A stretch of DNA of 64,000 bases, taken from NCBI RefSeq assembly GCF_016100975.1, contig NZ_JACFRN010000007.1:44444-108443 (forward strand). Reading direction: 5' to 3'. Below, one piece after another: positions 1 to 7,890 of the stretch. Numbering within the stretch: position 1 is the first letter of the stretch; each line of letters opens with the position of its first letter. Source of the DNA: Lactobacillus sp. W8174 (GTDB lineage: Bacteria > Bacillota > Bacilli > Lactobacillales > Lactobacillaceae). Under the pieces are notes generated by a model that ran no database searches, was not told the origin of the DNA, and worked only from the letters and a program-made list of their open reading frames with translations. The position numbers and the translations under genes are program-made.

Positions 1-826
1 TGAAAATAACACTGTCGACGATGTGTTTGGTGATGGAATGATTATCTCTGAAGTCGCAAGTGAAGGCACAGTCAAAAACAATGTTGTTAACAAGTTCTGT
101 AATGCAAATACTAATTATAACTATGCTGGATTATGGGTAATGTCTTCAGACAACGTTGTAGTTGAAGGAAATGAAGTTGCCAACGGCATGTATGGTAGTA
201 ACGATGGCACAGCTTTTGATATTGACTTAAATTGCAAAAACGTTATTGTTCAGCACAATTATTCTCATGATAATGCTCGCGGCACAGTGTTATTTATGAA
301 TTATTCTAGAAATGGAGTATTCAGATATAATGTCAGCATTAACGATGGGTGGGACAATAATAAGTTAATTTCTTACTTACCGGATGTTGATACAGAAAAG
401 GTTGACATTTATAACAACTTGTTTATTACCAATCCCAACACAGCTGAAATTTTTAAGACAAGTTCTCAAAATAGAGCTCTGAAATTCGTAAATAATGTCC
501 TTGTGTCTAAATCAGGAACAATAAAAGCTTTTAATGATGATAATATGACTGGTGATATAGATATTTCTAATAATGCTACTTACGGTTTTAATGACAGATG
601 GTTTGTTAATAGTCAAAATATTAAGTTAAAAAATCCGGAATTTGTAGCACAATTACTAGCTGATATTCAAAATAGCAATCCAGGAATAAAAAATATCAAC
701 ATCGCTGAATTATTGCAAATGAAAGAGTTACAAAATTCTGGTACAAGAATAGCAAATAATTTAACAGACTTTTATGGGAATCCTGTTTCTGTAACGCCTT
801 CAATTGGGCCCTTAGAATTAAAGTAA
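1..826 (+). CDS. Right-handed parallel beta-helix protein, C-terminal part (5' end outside window)
   Basis: The reading frame is open from base 2 with no credible start, so the gene begins upstream; the GTG at base 23 is only an internal codon. The visible 275 residues contain many Asn-rich turns (VVVEGNEVANGMYG, VIVQHNYSHDN, VFRYNVSIND) typical of PbH1 repeats in the pectate-lyase superfamily. Such folds occur in polysaccharide lyases and in epimerases or glycosidases, so the reaction is unknown. It lies 21 bp ahead of kduI in the same direction, which supports a role in breaking uronate-containing polysaccharide into unsaturated uronic acids. Any signal peptide would be off the window. Confidence 0.75.
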   Translation, partial: ENNTVDDVFGDGMIISEVASEGTVKNNVVNKFCNANTNYNYAGLWVMSSDNVVVEGNEVANGMYGSNDGTAFDIDLNCKNVIVQHNYSHDNARGTVLFMNYSRNGVFRYNVSINDGWDNNKLISYLPDVDTEKVDIYNNLFITNPNTAEIFKTSSQNRALKFVNNVLVSKSGTIKAFNDDNMTGDIDISNNATYGFNDRWFVNSQNIKLKNPEFVAQLLADIQNSNPGIKNINIAELLQMKELQNSGTRIANNLTDFYGNPVSVTPSIGPLELK

Positions 827-847
827 TATAAGAAAGGTTTTTATTTT

Positions 848-1687
848 ATGAAAATGAATATTAATTATGGTCATAATCCTGAAGATATAAAAAATTATTC
901 AACTTCAGATTTAAGAGATCAATTTTTAGTTGAAAAAGTATTCGAACCAGGAAAAATAAATTTGACTTATACATACAATGATCGAATGATTCTTGGTGGA
1001 GTAATGCCCACCAAGAAGCCCCTAGAAATAGTTTTAAATAAGGATTTAGGAGTAGAATATTTCCTTCAAAGACGGGAATTAGGAATTATTAATTTAGGAG
1101 GCGATGGAGCTTTAGAAATTGACGGTAAGAAAGAACAAATGACCAAACATGATGGCTTTTATATTGGTAAAGGAAATAAGCATGTAGTATTCACTTCTAC
1201 AAATGTTAAAGATCCCGCAAAGTACTATGTTGTATCAACACCAGCACAGAAAACATATCCTAATAAAAAGTTGTTATTTAAAGATGCTCTCAAGAAGTGC
1301 TTGGGGGATCAAGAACACATGAATAAACGGACTATTTATAAATACATTGATGCTAGTCAGATGGATACCTGTCAATTACAGATGGGATATACCGTTTTAG
1401 ATAGTGGTTCAGGGTGGAATACGATGCCTGCACATACTCATGCTAGACGTATGGAAACTTACCTCTATTGTGAGTTTGCTTCTTCAGATACTCGTGTGTT
1501 TCACATTTTAGGTAAACCAAATGAAACCAAAGAAATAGTTATCAGGAATGAACAAGCTGTAATCAATCCCAGTTGGTCGATACATTGTGGAGTAGGCACA
1601 ACAAACTATGCTTTTATTTGGGCTATGGCCGGTGAAAATCAAACTTATGACGATATGGATACAATTCCAATGGAAGATTTAAATTAA
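848..1687 (+). CDS. kduI: 5-dehydro-4-deoxy-D-glucuronate isomerase (KduI)
   Basis: Cytosolic isomerase that turns 5-keto-4-deoxyuronate (DKI), the open form of the unsaturated uronate released by polysaccharide lyases, into 3-deoxy-D-glycero-2,5-hexodiulosonate (DKII). The 279-residue length is normal for the family. The metal-binding cupin motif is intact: His196, His198 and Glu203 in AHTHARRMETYLY, with a further His near 246 in SIHCGVG; in E. coli KduI these positions bind zinc. An AAAGG ribosome site precedes the ATG. kduD follows after 12 bp, so the two are cotranscribed. Confidence 0.93.
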   Translation: MKMNINYGHNPEDIKNYSTSDLRDQFLVEKVFEPGKINLTYTYNDRMILGGVMPTKKPLEIVLNKDLGVEYFLQRRELGIINLGGDGALEIDGKKEQMTKHDGFYIGKGNKHVVFTSTNVKDPAKYYVVSTPAQKTYPNKKLLFKDALKKCLGDQEHMNKRTIYKYIDASQMDTCQLQMGYTVLDSGSGWNTMPAHTHARRMETYLYCEFASSDTRVFHILGKPNETKEIVIRNEQAVINPSWSIHCGVGTTNYAFIWAMAGENQTYDDMDTIPMEDLN

Positions 1688-1699
1688 AAGAGGATAAAA

Positions 1700-2515
1700 A
1701 TGGAACAATCAAAAGAAGAAATCAAGAATAATGAAAAAGCACTAGACAAGTTTAAAATGAGTTATTTTGATTTGTCAGGTAAGGTAGCTATTATTACTGG
1801 CGGTAATACTGGTTTAGGACAAGGATATGCAATTGCTTTGGCAGAAGCCGGAGCAGATATATTTATTCCTACTTTTGGCACACTTGAATGGGATAATACT
1901 CGCGCAATGATTGAAAAGCGTGGACGGAAAGTAGAATTTATGGATGTTGATTTGACTAAGCCAGGTGTTCCCCAACAAGTTATAGAAAAAGCACTAGAAA
2001 CTTTTGGTCATATTGATATCTTAATTAACAATGCTGGCATGATCAGACGTAACCCATTGCTTGAATCAAAAGATGAAGATTGGGATAAAGTTATTAATAT
2101 TAATTTGAATGCAGTTTACCATATGTCCATGGCAGCAGCTAAAGTAATGGCCAAACAAAAGTCTGGTAAAATCATAAATATCGGTTCTATGTTATCGTTC
2201 CAAGGTGGTAAATTTATTCCCTCATACACAGCTTCAAAGCATGGTGTTGCAGGACTCACCAAATCTTTTGCCAGTGAACTAGGTGCTTATAATATTCAAG
2301 TTAATGCTATTGCACCGGGTTATATTAAAACAGCTAACACTGCTCCGATTCGTGCTGACAAAGATCGTAACCAAGAAATTCTTGATCGAATTCCAGCCGG
2401 TCATTGGGCAGAGCCATCAGAATTAATGGGAGTAGCAGTTTTCTTAGCTAGTGCTGCTTCAAACTATGTTAACGGTATTATTTTACCAGTTGATGGAGGT
2501 TATTTAGTAAGATAG
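1700..2515 (+). CDS. kduD: 2-dehydro-3-deoxy-D-gluconate 5-dehydrogenase (KduD), short-chain dehydrogenase
   Basis: Cytosolic short-chain dehydrogenase that reduces DKII to 2-keto-3-deoxygluconate (KDG) with NAD(P)H, the step after KduI. The classical SDR signature is complete: cofactor motif TGGNTGLGQG near residues 33-42, NNAG near 110, and the catalytic Ser-Tyr-Lys with SYTASKHG. Length 271 residues; many relatives are about 250-260, and the extra N-terminal 20 residues are charged. The start is an ATG with AGAGGA upstream. A short hairpin with a T run lies between this gene and kdgK and may lower expression of the distal genes. Confidence 0.93.
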   Translation: MEQSKEEIKNNEKALDKFKMSYFDLSGKVAIITGGNTGLGQGYAIALAEAGADIFIPTFGTLEWDNTRAMIEKRGRKVEFMDVDLTKPGVPQQVIEKALETFGHIDILINNAGMIRRNPLLESKDEDWDKVININLNAVYHMSMAAAKVMAKQKSGKIINIGSMLSFQGGKFIPSYTASKHGVAGLTKSFASELGAYNIQVNAIAPGYIKTANTAPIRADKDRNQEILDRIPAGHWAEPSELMGVAVFLASAASNYVNGIILPVDGGYLVR

Positions 2516-2526
2516 GATGATAGGGA

Positions 2527-2548
2527 GCGGCTCAAATGCCGCTTTTTT
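2527..2548 (+). terminator. Short GC-rich hairpin with T run between kduD and kdgK
   Basis: Arms GCGGC (2527-2531) and GCCGC (2538-2542) with a 6-nt loop, followed by six T. This is a minimal intrinsic terminator or attenuator, 12 bp after the kduD stop and 15 bp before the kdgK start. No clear promoter fits in the gap, so partial read-through into kdgK is likely. Confidence 0.6.
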
Positions 2549-2562
2549 ATTGGTGAAAAATA

Positions 2563-3543
2563 ATGGAGTCTATAAAGAATAAAGTCTTAACGGTTGGTGA
2601 ACCAATGATTGTATTTAGTTCAAGAGATTTGGATCAATCATTGGTTGATTCTGAACATTTTACAACATTTCCCTCTGGGGCAGAGCTAAATGTAGCTGTT
2701 GGTTTAGAAAAGTTGGGTATAAAAACAACATATTTATCAAATGTAGGTAATGATCTTTTAGGTAAGAAAATTGTCAATTTTCTGCAAAAACAAAAGATAG
2801 ATGTTAGATATTTACGACAAGATAATGAATGGCCAACGGGGTTTTACTTTAAAGAATTGGTATCAAAAGGGGATCCTCAAATTGCATATTGTCGCAAAAA
2901 TTCAGCTGCTTCTCACTTGTGCTGTTCAGATTTAGCGAATATTAATTTGGCTGACTATCAGGCAGTGCATGTGACAGGTATTTTAGCTGCACTATCAACT
3001 AATGCTTTAGATTTAACTAAAAAAATTTTAACAGAAGCAGAAGACAAAAAAATTCTTAGTTTTTTTGATCCTAATATTCGACTGTCTCTATGGAAAGACC
3101 AAACTACAATGATTCACATACTAAACGATCTGTCATTTCAAGCTAACGTTGTTTTGCCAGGGGTTAATGAAGGAAAAATTTTGGCTGGTACATCTGATCC
3201 AGAAGAAATTGCGGATTTTTATCTCAGTAAAAGTAAAATTACAAACTTGGTTGTGGTTAAGCTAGGTGCTAAAGGTGCTTATTACGAGACAAGAAGTGGC
3301 AACAGAGAATACATTGACGGTTATTATACAAGCAAAATTATTGACACAGTTGGTGCAGGTGATGGCTTTGCGGTGGGTCTAATTTCAGGATTGATTTCTG
3401 GTTTAAAAATAAGTCAATCAGTAAAGAGAGCCTGTGCAATTGGCTCTTTAGCGATTCAGTCACACGGTGATAATGATGGCTATCCAAACGTAAAGCAATT
3501 AGAAAGGTTTATGAGGGAAAAAAGTAATGAGAATAAAGATTAG
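2563..3543 (+). CDS. kdgK: 2-keto-3-deoxygluconate kinase (KdgK), PfkB family
   Basis: Ribokinase/PfkB-family sugar kinase that phosphorylates KDG to KDG-6-phosphate, the next step after KduI and KduD. The C-terminal PfkB signature DTVGAGDGFAVG carries the catalytic Asp, and the N-terminal substrate region PSGAELNVAVGLEKLG is conserved. At 326 residues it has the usual length. The kinase assignment is firm; the substrate is inferred from the neighbours. The aldolase that would split KDG-6-phosphate (kdgA) is not in the window. The 3' end overlaps the next gene by 17 bp, showing translational coupling. Confidence 0.88.
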   Translation: MESIKNKVLTVGEPMIVFSSRDLDQSLVDSEHFTTFPSGAELNVAVGLEKLGIKTTYLSNVGNDLLGKKIVNFLQKQKIDVRYLRQDNEWPTGFYFKELVSKGDPQIAYCRKNSAASHLCCSDLANINLADYQAVHVTGILAALSTNALDLTKKILTEAEDKKILSFFDPNIRLSLWKDQTTMIHILNDLSFQANVVLPGVNEGKILAGTSDPEEIADFYLSKSKITNLVVVKLGAKGAYYETRSGNREYIDGYYTSKIIDTVGAGDGFAVGLISGLISGLKISQSVKRACAIGSLAIQSHGDNDGYPNVKQLERFMREKSNENKD

Positions 3544-4324
3544 CTTAAAAGATGTGAATTCGAATGTCTTATTAGAACGAACTCAGAATGATATAGTAAC
3601 ACTTGCTTTTAAAAAAAGGTATCAATTAGGAGATTATTATGAAATTGAACTGGAAAGCCCTTCTTCGTATTTAGTCGTTCAGCTCGATCCTGTTTTGAAT
3701 CCTACTCTGATTTTTATACCAAATAAGTGTTGGAGATATAATATACCATTTAATTTTCAACGTTATCCTTCCATGCCAGACTTTTCTTTCGGTGGTATTG
3801 CACATTATGCATGCGTAAGAAAAGCAACAAAAGAAGAAATATCAAGAGAACAAAACTTAGCTTTTAATTCACATGATCAACTTCAAAATAATGGTGCATT
3901 TCCTCATGTTACTGCTAATGCTGAAACCAGAAATGAAGACGCTTTCTTAGCAAAAAATGTTATTGATGGTTATTTGGCAAATGATGGACATGGTCGTTTT
4001 CCTTTTCAGTCTTGGGGAATAGATCAAAGAGATGATGCTGAACTAAAACTGGATTTTGGTCGTAATGTATTAGTCACAAAGATTGGCTTACTTTTGCGTG
4101 CGGACTTTCCCCATGACAATTATTGGACCAAAGCAGATATAGAATTTTCTGATAAAACAAAAATCACAGTTAATTTAAAAAAGACAGATAAAATTCAGTA
4201 CTTTACTGTTACAGAGAAAAAAATAAATTATCTCAAAATTACTCATTTACGCAAAGCAACAAATGGTGATAATACTTTTCCTTCTCTAAGTCAATTAATA
4301 GTTTGGGGCTCAAATAGACCTTGA
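3527..4324 (+). CDS. Uncharacterised protein with a C-terminal discoidin (F5/8 type C)-like domain
   Basis: 265 residues, no signal peptide or membrane segment, so apparently cytosolic. Residues 1-110 form a beta-rich region ending in FGGIAHYACVRKA. Residues about 125-263 read like a galactose-binding/discoidin fold: NVIDGYLANDGHG, FQSWGIDQRDDAELKLDFGR, RADFPHDNYWTKA and a final LSQLIVWGS. It overlaps kdgK by 17 bp and closes the uronate operon. I recognise it as a protein type that travels with KDG metabolism genes but know no assigned function. A sugar-sensing or anomer-handling role is possible; a secreted carbohydrate-binding role is unlikely without an export signal. Confidence 0.6.
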   Translation: MRIKISLKDVNSNVLLERTQNDIVTLAFKKRYQLGDYYEIELESPSSYLVVQLDPVLNPTLIFIPNKCWRYNIPFNFQRYPSMPDFSFGGIAHYACVRKATKEEISREQNLAFNSHDQLQNNGAFPHVTANAETRNEDAFLAKNVIDGYLANDGHGRFPFQSWGIDQRDDAELKLDFGRNVLVTKIGLLLRADFPHDNYWTKADIEFSDKTKITVNLKKTDKIQYFTVTEKKINYLKITHLRKATNGDNTFPSLSQLIVWGSNRP

Positions 4325-4350
4325 TTTTAATATATACGAAGTAATTTTTT

Positions 4351-4389
4351 AAAAAAGCGTTTGCAATTTTGCTCGCCTTTAAATATAAT
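4351..4389 (+). promoter_or_regulatory. Promoter of the galactitol-type PTS operon with overlapping cre-like site
   Basis: -35 TTGCAA (4361-4366), 17-bp spacer and perfect -10 TATAAT (4384-4389). A cre-like sequence spans 4351-4366; its right half GCGTTTGCA fits the CcpA consensus and the left half has two mismatches. Because it overlaps the -35 box, CcpA binding would repress transcription in preferred sugars. The promoter is seen directly; the CcpA role is inferred. Confidence 0.65.
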
Positions 4390-4391
4390 AG

Positions 4392-4449
4392 CAATAGACA
4401 AGCGAACAAAAACTAACATAATCAAACAAAAGCGAAAACTTGTCTATTG
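4392..4449 (+). promoter_or_regulatory. 11-bp perfect inverted repeat between promoter and ribosome site
   Basis: CAATAGACAAG (4392-4402) and its exact reverse complement CTTGTCTATTG (4439-4449), 36 bp apart. The left arm covers the expected transcription start and the right arm ends 2 bp before AAGGAGG. It can act as a DNA operator for a dimeric regulator or as a hairpin in the 5' leader next to the ribosome site. There is no T run after it, so it is not a terminator. Confidence 0.7.
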
Positions 4450-4467
4450 TTAAGGAGGGCCTAATTT

Positions 4468-4956
4468 GTGAAAGAAAATAACTTGTTTTCTGCAAATGCA
4501 GTATTTGTAAGTGATGCATCAGATCCGACCACAATTTTTAAGGAAGTTTCGGATAAATTACTTGCTCTTGATTTGGTCAACGATGGCTTTTTCAATGGAA
4601 TTAACCAGCGTGAGCAACAATATCCGACCGGAATAGATACTTCACCTATTGCAAAGGAATTACCAAACATTGCTGTACCGCATACTGAAGGAGAGTTTGT
4701 TAAGACTTGTTTGATAGTACCTGTTGCTTTAAAAGCACCAGTATCTTTCAAAAACATGATTGCACCTGATCAGAGCTTATCGGTAAAATTTCTGTTTATG
4801 ATTTTGAATAATAATCCAGAAGGACAGGCAAACATTTTAGCACAAATTATGGACTTTCTTAGACTTACATCCGTTTCAAAGTTACAAACATTATTCAATC
4901 TTACCGAGACTGATAAAATTTATCAGTTCTTAAGTGAGAATTTTAGTCAACAGTAG
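4468..4956 (+). CDS. gatA: PTS EIIA component, fructose/galactitol type (GatA-like)
   Basis: Soluble EIIA that takes phosphate from HPr and passes it to EIIB. The family motif LPNIAVPHTEG carries the phospho-accepting His72. The 162-residue length fits single-domain GatA proteins. The start is a GTG with AAGGAGG 9 bp upstream. It is the first gene of a IIA-IIB-IIC operon, with IIB starting 11 bp downstream. Substrate is not set by the sequence: galactitol-type permeases also carry tagatose, ribitol and related sugars, and the surrounding tagatose-pathway genes favour a galactose-derived substrate. Confidence 0.85.
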   Translation: MKENNLFSANAVFVSDASDPTTIFKEVSDKLLALDLVNDGFFNGINQREQQYPTGIDTSPIAKELPNIAVPHTEGEFVKTCLIVPVALKAPVSFKNMIAPDQSLSVKFLFMILNNNPEGQANILAQIMDFLRLTSVSKLQTLFNLTETDKIYQFLSENFSQQ

Positions 4957-4967
4957 GAGGGCTTTTT

Positions 4968-5282
4968 ATGAGCAGAGAAGTAAAATTTATAGCTGCATGT
5001 GGTGCTGGGGTAAACTCATCTCACCAAATTAAAGATGCAGTTGAAGAAGAAATGAGAAAGCGTGGCTATAACGTCAAAGTTGATGCCTATATGATTAAGG
5101 ATGTCAATGAAGATCTTTTATCGCACTATGATGGTTATTTGACAATTGCCAAGACTGATCTTTCCTTTAAACCAAAAATTCCGTTAATTGATGCAGGAGC
5201 AATTTTATACCGTATACCTGCTATGGCTAAACCAGTTTATGACAATGTGGAAAAAGTTGTTAAAGAAATTAATGCTAAATAA
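4968..5282 (+). CDS. gatB: PTS EIIB component, galactitol type (GatB-like)
   Basis: Soluble EIIB of 104 residues with a Rossmann-like lactose/galactitol EIIB fold. The phosphorylated cysteine is Cys11 in the loop AACGAGVNSSHQI. It hands phosphate to the sugar during import by the IIC that follows after 21 bp. AGGAGGG precedes the ATG. The family assignment is strong; the sugar is inferred only from context. Confidence 0.88.
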   Translation: MSREVKFIAACGAGVNSSHQIKDAVEEEMRKRGYNVKVDAYMIKDVNEDLLSHYDGYLTIAKTDLSFKPKIPLIDAGAILYRIPAMAKPVYDNVEKVVKEINAK

Positions 5283-5303
5283 GATTTCATGAGGAAATAA
5301 AAA

Positions 5304-6722
5304 ATGAATGGGATAATTAGTTTTGCTAACTCACTTTTTAAACCTTTGATTGATATGGGTGCAGCTACAATAATGTTAATTGTTTTGACATTAATCGCTG
5401 TACTGTTTCGAGTCAAGTTCACCAAGGCCTTAGAAGGTGGTTTGAAATTAGCTATTGCTATTACAGCGATAGGTAATGTTATGAATATGCTGACGACAGC
5501 ATTTCAAAAGCCAATGATGCAGTTTGTTAAGCACACTGGCATCCACATGGATATGCAGGATATGGGTTGGGCCCCACTTGCTACCATAACTTGGGGATCA
5601 CCATATACCTTGTTTTATCTGTTAGTTTTAATTATTTTAAACGTTGTTCTACTGGTATTAAATAAAACTAACACGCTTGATGTGGATATCTTTGATGTTT
5701 GGCACCTGGCATTTGATGGTTTGTTCTGTGTTTATGTTGGTGCACCATTGTGGCTATCAACTTTGTTAGTTCTTTTCATTGGCACAATGAAGATTATTAA
5801 CTCTGACCTAATGAAGCCGACATTTAATGATTTACTGGATGCTCCTGAAGGCAATCCTATGACTACTACTCATATGAACTATATGATGAACCCAATTATC
5901 ATGGTGTTTAACAAGTTCTTTGACAAGTGCCTGCCTTGGCTTGATAAATTTGACTTTGATTCTACGAAACTGAATGAAAAAATCGGCTTTTGGGGCAGTA
6001 GATTTGCTATCGGTGTTTACCTTGGTGTGTTCGTTTCCTTGCTAGCTGGTAATAACTTTGCAACTGAGCAGGGATGGAAAGATATGTTTACACTATCATT
6101 TATTGGTGGTTCATGTATTGAATTATTCTCTGTAATTGGTTCATGGTTCATCGCATCCGTTGAGCCTTTGTCTCAAGGTATTGCCGATTTTGCTACTAAG
6201 AAATTCTCTGGCCGTACCTTTAATATCGGACTTGACTGGCCATTCTTAGCTGGTCGTTCCGAAATTTGGGCAGCCGCAAATGTTTTGGCTCCGATTATGA
6301 TGCTTGAGGCAATGGTTTTACCTGGTAACAGATTAATGCCCTTAGGCGGTATTATCGCTATGGGTGTTACTCCTGCTTTGCTAGTTGTTACTCGTGGTAA
6401 AATTATTCGGATGATTATCATTGGAACCGTTGAATTACCTATCTTCCTTTGGGCTGGTACTATGGTTGGTCCATTTGTTACCAACATGGCTCACTCAGTA
6501 GGTGCCGCTATTCCTGCACATACATTGGTTTCAGACACTACTATGGAGGGTCCAGTTGAAAAATTCTTGGCTTACCTGGTAGGAAATGCTTGGAAACAAC
6601 AAGGAATGTTTATTGTTTATGCCTTAATCGCTTTGGCAGTTTACCTTCTGTTATTTATCTGGTATGCAAAACAAATGAAGAAGAGAAATGCAGAATACGC
6701 TGCAGCTAAAAAGGCTAATTAA
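5304..6722 (+). CDS. gatC: PTS EIIC component, galactitol family permease (GatC-like)
   Basis: 472-residue polytopic membrane protein with about ten to twelve hydrophobic segments and the conserved loop around FNIGLDWPFLAGRSEIWAA, typical of the galactitol EIIC family. It moves the sugar across the membrane while EIIB phosphorylates it. The lysine-rich C-terminus (QMKKRNAEYAAAKKAN) should face the cytoplasm. GAGGAAA precedes the ATG. It is last of the three PTS genes and is followed by a small membrane protein in the same direction. Confidence 0.9.
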   Translation: MNGIISFANSLFKPLIDMGAATIMLIVLTLIAVLFRVKFTKALEGGLKLAIAITAIGNVMNMLTTAFQKPMMQFVKHTGIHMDMQDMGWAPLATITWGSPYTLFYLLVLIILNVVLLVLNKTNTLDVDIFDVWHLAFDGLFCVYVGAPLWLSTLLVLFIGTMKIINSDLMKPTFNDLLDAPEGNPMTTTHMNYMMNPIIMVFNKFFDKCLPWLDKFDFDSTKLNEKIGFWGSRFAIGVYLGVFVSLLAGNNFATEQGWKDMFTLSFIGGSCIELFSVIGSWFIASVEPLSQGIADFATKKFSGRTFNIGLDWPFLAGRSEIWAAANVLAPIMMLEAMVLPGNRLMPLGGIIAMGVTPALLVVTRGKIIRMIIIGTVELPIFLWAGTMVGPFVTNMAHSVGAAIPAHTLVSDTTMEGPVEKFLAYLVGNAWKQQGMFIVYALIALAVYLLLFIWYAKQMKKRNAEYAAAKKAN

Positions 6723-6757
6723 TCATTAATAATGTATTTGGCTTAAGGGTGACTAAA

Positions 6758-6994
6758 TTGAAGAAAACAAAAGTAACGGCTAAGGAAAAGGCAAGAAGGA
6801 ATCGTATCCTTTTTTGGGCAGTTGTTGTAATTGTGGTTAACTTGCTACAAATTTTATTTAAAAACTGGATAACAAGCTTAATTGCTATGGTTGGTACAAT
6901 TTATGCCTTATATAGAATCGTTGTTTTTGATAATCCTAAAAATCGCCTTAGTCAAAAATATTATGATTGGAAAGGCAATAAGCTAAGTAAATAA
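6758..6994 (+). CDS. Small two-helix membrane protein after the galactitol-type PTS
   Basis: Basic N-terminus (KKTKVTAKEKARRNR), then two hydrophobic helices about residues 18-35 and 38-58, then a polar tail with YYDWKGNK. I place the start at TTG 6758 (78 residues) because AAGGGTG (6745-6751) is well spaced from it and too close to the GTG at 6749. It lies 35 bp after gatC and before a strong terminator, so it is part of the PTS operon. No family recognised; an accessory subunit of the permease is a guess from position. Confidence 0.6.
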   Translation: MKKTKVTAKEKARRNRILFWAVVVIVVNLLQILFKNWITSLIAMVGTIYALYRIVVFDNPKNRLSQKYYDWKGNKLSK

Positions 6995-7001
6995 ATTTAT
7001 T

Positions 7002-7040
7002 AAATACCATTGAGAAACTCACTCTCAATGGTATTTTTAT
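7002..7040 (+). terminator. Intrinsic terminator of the galactitol-type PTS operon
   Basis: 14-bp perfect stem AAATACCATTGAGA (7002-7015) and TCTCAATGGTATTT (7023-7036) with a 7-nt loop, ending in a T run. Confidence 0.9.
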
Positions 7041-7082
7041 GTAAAAACCACTTTTAATTAGTAATATTTTGTAAAAATCAAA

Positions 7083-7130
7083 TTGCAATAAACCGCTTTC
7101 TCTGATACACTTTAAGTGGTATCTACCAGT
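7083..7130 (+). promoter_or_regulatory. Promoter and DasR/NagR-like operator of the GntR-agaS unit
   Basis: -35 TTGCAA (7083-7088), 17-bp spacer and extended -10 TGATACACT (7103-7111). The sequence AGTGGTATCTACCAGT (7115-7130), with core palindrome TGGTA-TC-TACCA, covers the predicted start of transcription. It resembles the dre sites bound by NagR/DasR regulators of the HutC/GntR group (consensus near ACTGGTCTAGACCACT). The simplest reading is autorepression by the GntR protein encoded 20 bp downstream. Confidence 0.7.
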
Positions 7131-7150
7131 TAGCTAAGGAGGGGGAATTC

Positions 7151-7867
7151 ATGGCAAAACCACTTTATCGCCAAGTAATTCTAGACTTGGAAAAACAAAT
7201 AAAGAATATGAAGCCGAATGCTAAATTGCCAAGTGAAAGACAGTTATTAGTTAAATACGGTGTTAGTCGCAATACAATTAGATTGGCTTTACAAAATCTT
7301 GAAGAAAGAGGATTAATATACCGTCTTCATGGTAAAGGCACTTTTGTTTCTAGTACTTTTCTTGATCAACCTAATATTGGTGGGATGTATTCTTTTTCAG
7401 AAGAATTGAAACGAACTGGGCAAAAGGCTTCAACTAAAAATCTAAGTTTAGACTTAATTACTCCGAATAAAAATATTGCTGCACAATTGAATTTGGGACC
7501 GAGAGAAAAAGCCTACGAGCTGGTTCGTTTGCGTCTTGCTGATAACGAACCACGTATTTTTAGTAAAACTTATTTACCAGAAAAATTATTTTCCAAACTC
7601 AATCTAAACGATTTAAATGCTAAGCCACTTTATGATGTCATGAAAGAAAAATATGATCAAATCAGTGTGATGGCTTTTGAAGATGTTGCAGCTGTTTGCC
7701 TTAATCAAGAAGAGAGTAAAAATCTGGCTGAAAAAGTTGGTGCACCAAGCTTAAAAATATTTCGGAAGACTATTAATGACAAAAATGTACCAATCGAGTT
7801 TACGATTTCTTTGGCTAGAGGCGATAAATTTGTTTATCGTTCGCGTCAATATAATGATTTATTTTAA
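7151..7867 (+). CDS. GntR/HutC-family transcriptional regulator (NagR/AgaR-like)
   Basis: 238 residues: an N-terminal winged helix-turn-helix (residues about 3-68, with KLPSERQLLVKYGVSRNTIRLALQNLEERG) and a C-terminal UTRA ligand domain. HutC-group regulators of this type sense phosphorylated sugars, often amino-sugar phosphates. It is followed 23 bp later by agaS, so a galactosamine- or glucosamine-phosphate ligand is likely. A very strong AAGGAGGGGG site precedes the ATG. It probably controls its own operon through the operator at 7115-7130. Confidence 0.88.
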   Translation: MAKPLYRQVILDLEKQIKNMKPNAKLPSERQLLVKYGVSRNTIRLALQNLEERGLIYRLHGKGTFVSSTFLDQPNIGGMYSFSEELKRTGQKASTKNLSLDLITPNKNIAAQLNLGPREKAYELVRLRLADNEPRIFSKTYLPEKLFSKLNLNDLNAKPLYDVMKEKYDQISVMAFEDVAAVCLNQEESKNLAEKVGAPSLKIFRKTINDKNVPIEFTISLARGDKFVYRSRQYNDLF

Positions 7868-7890
7868 ATAATATAAGGAAGGTAAAATTA

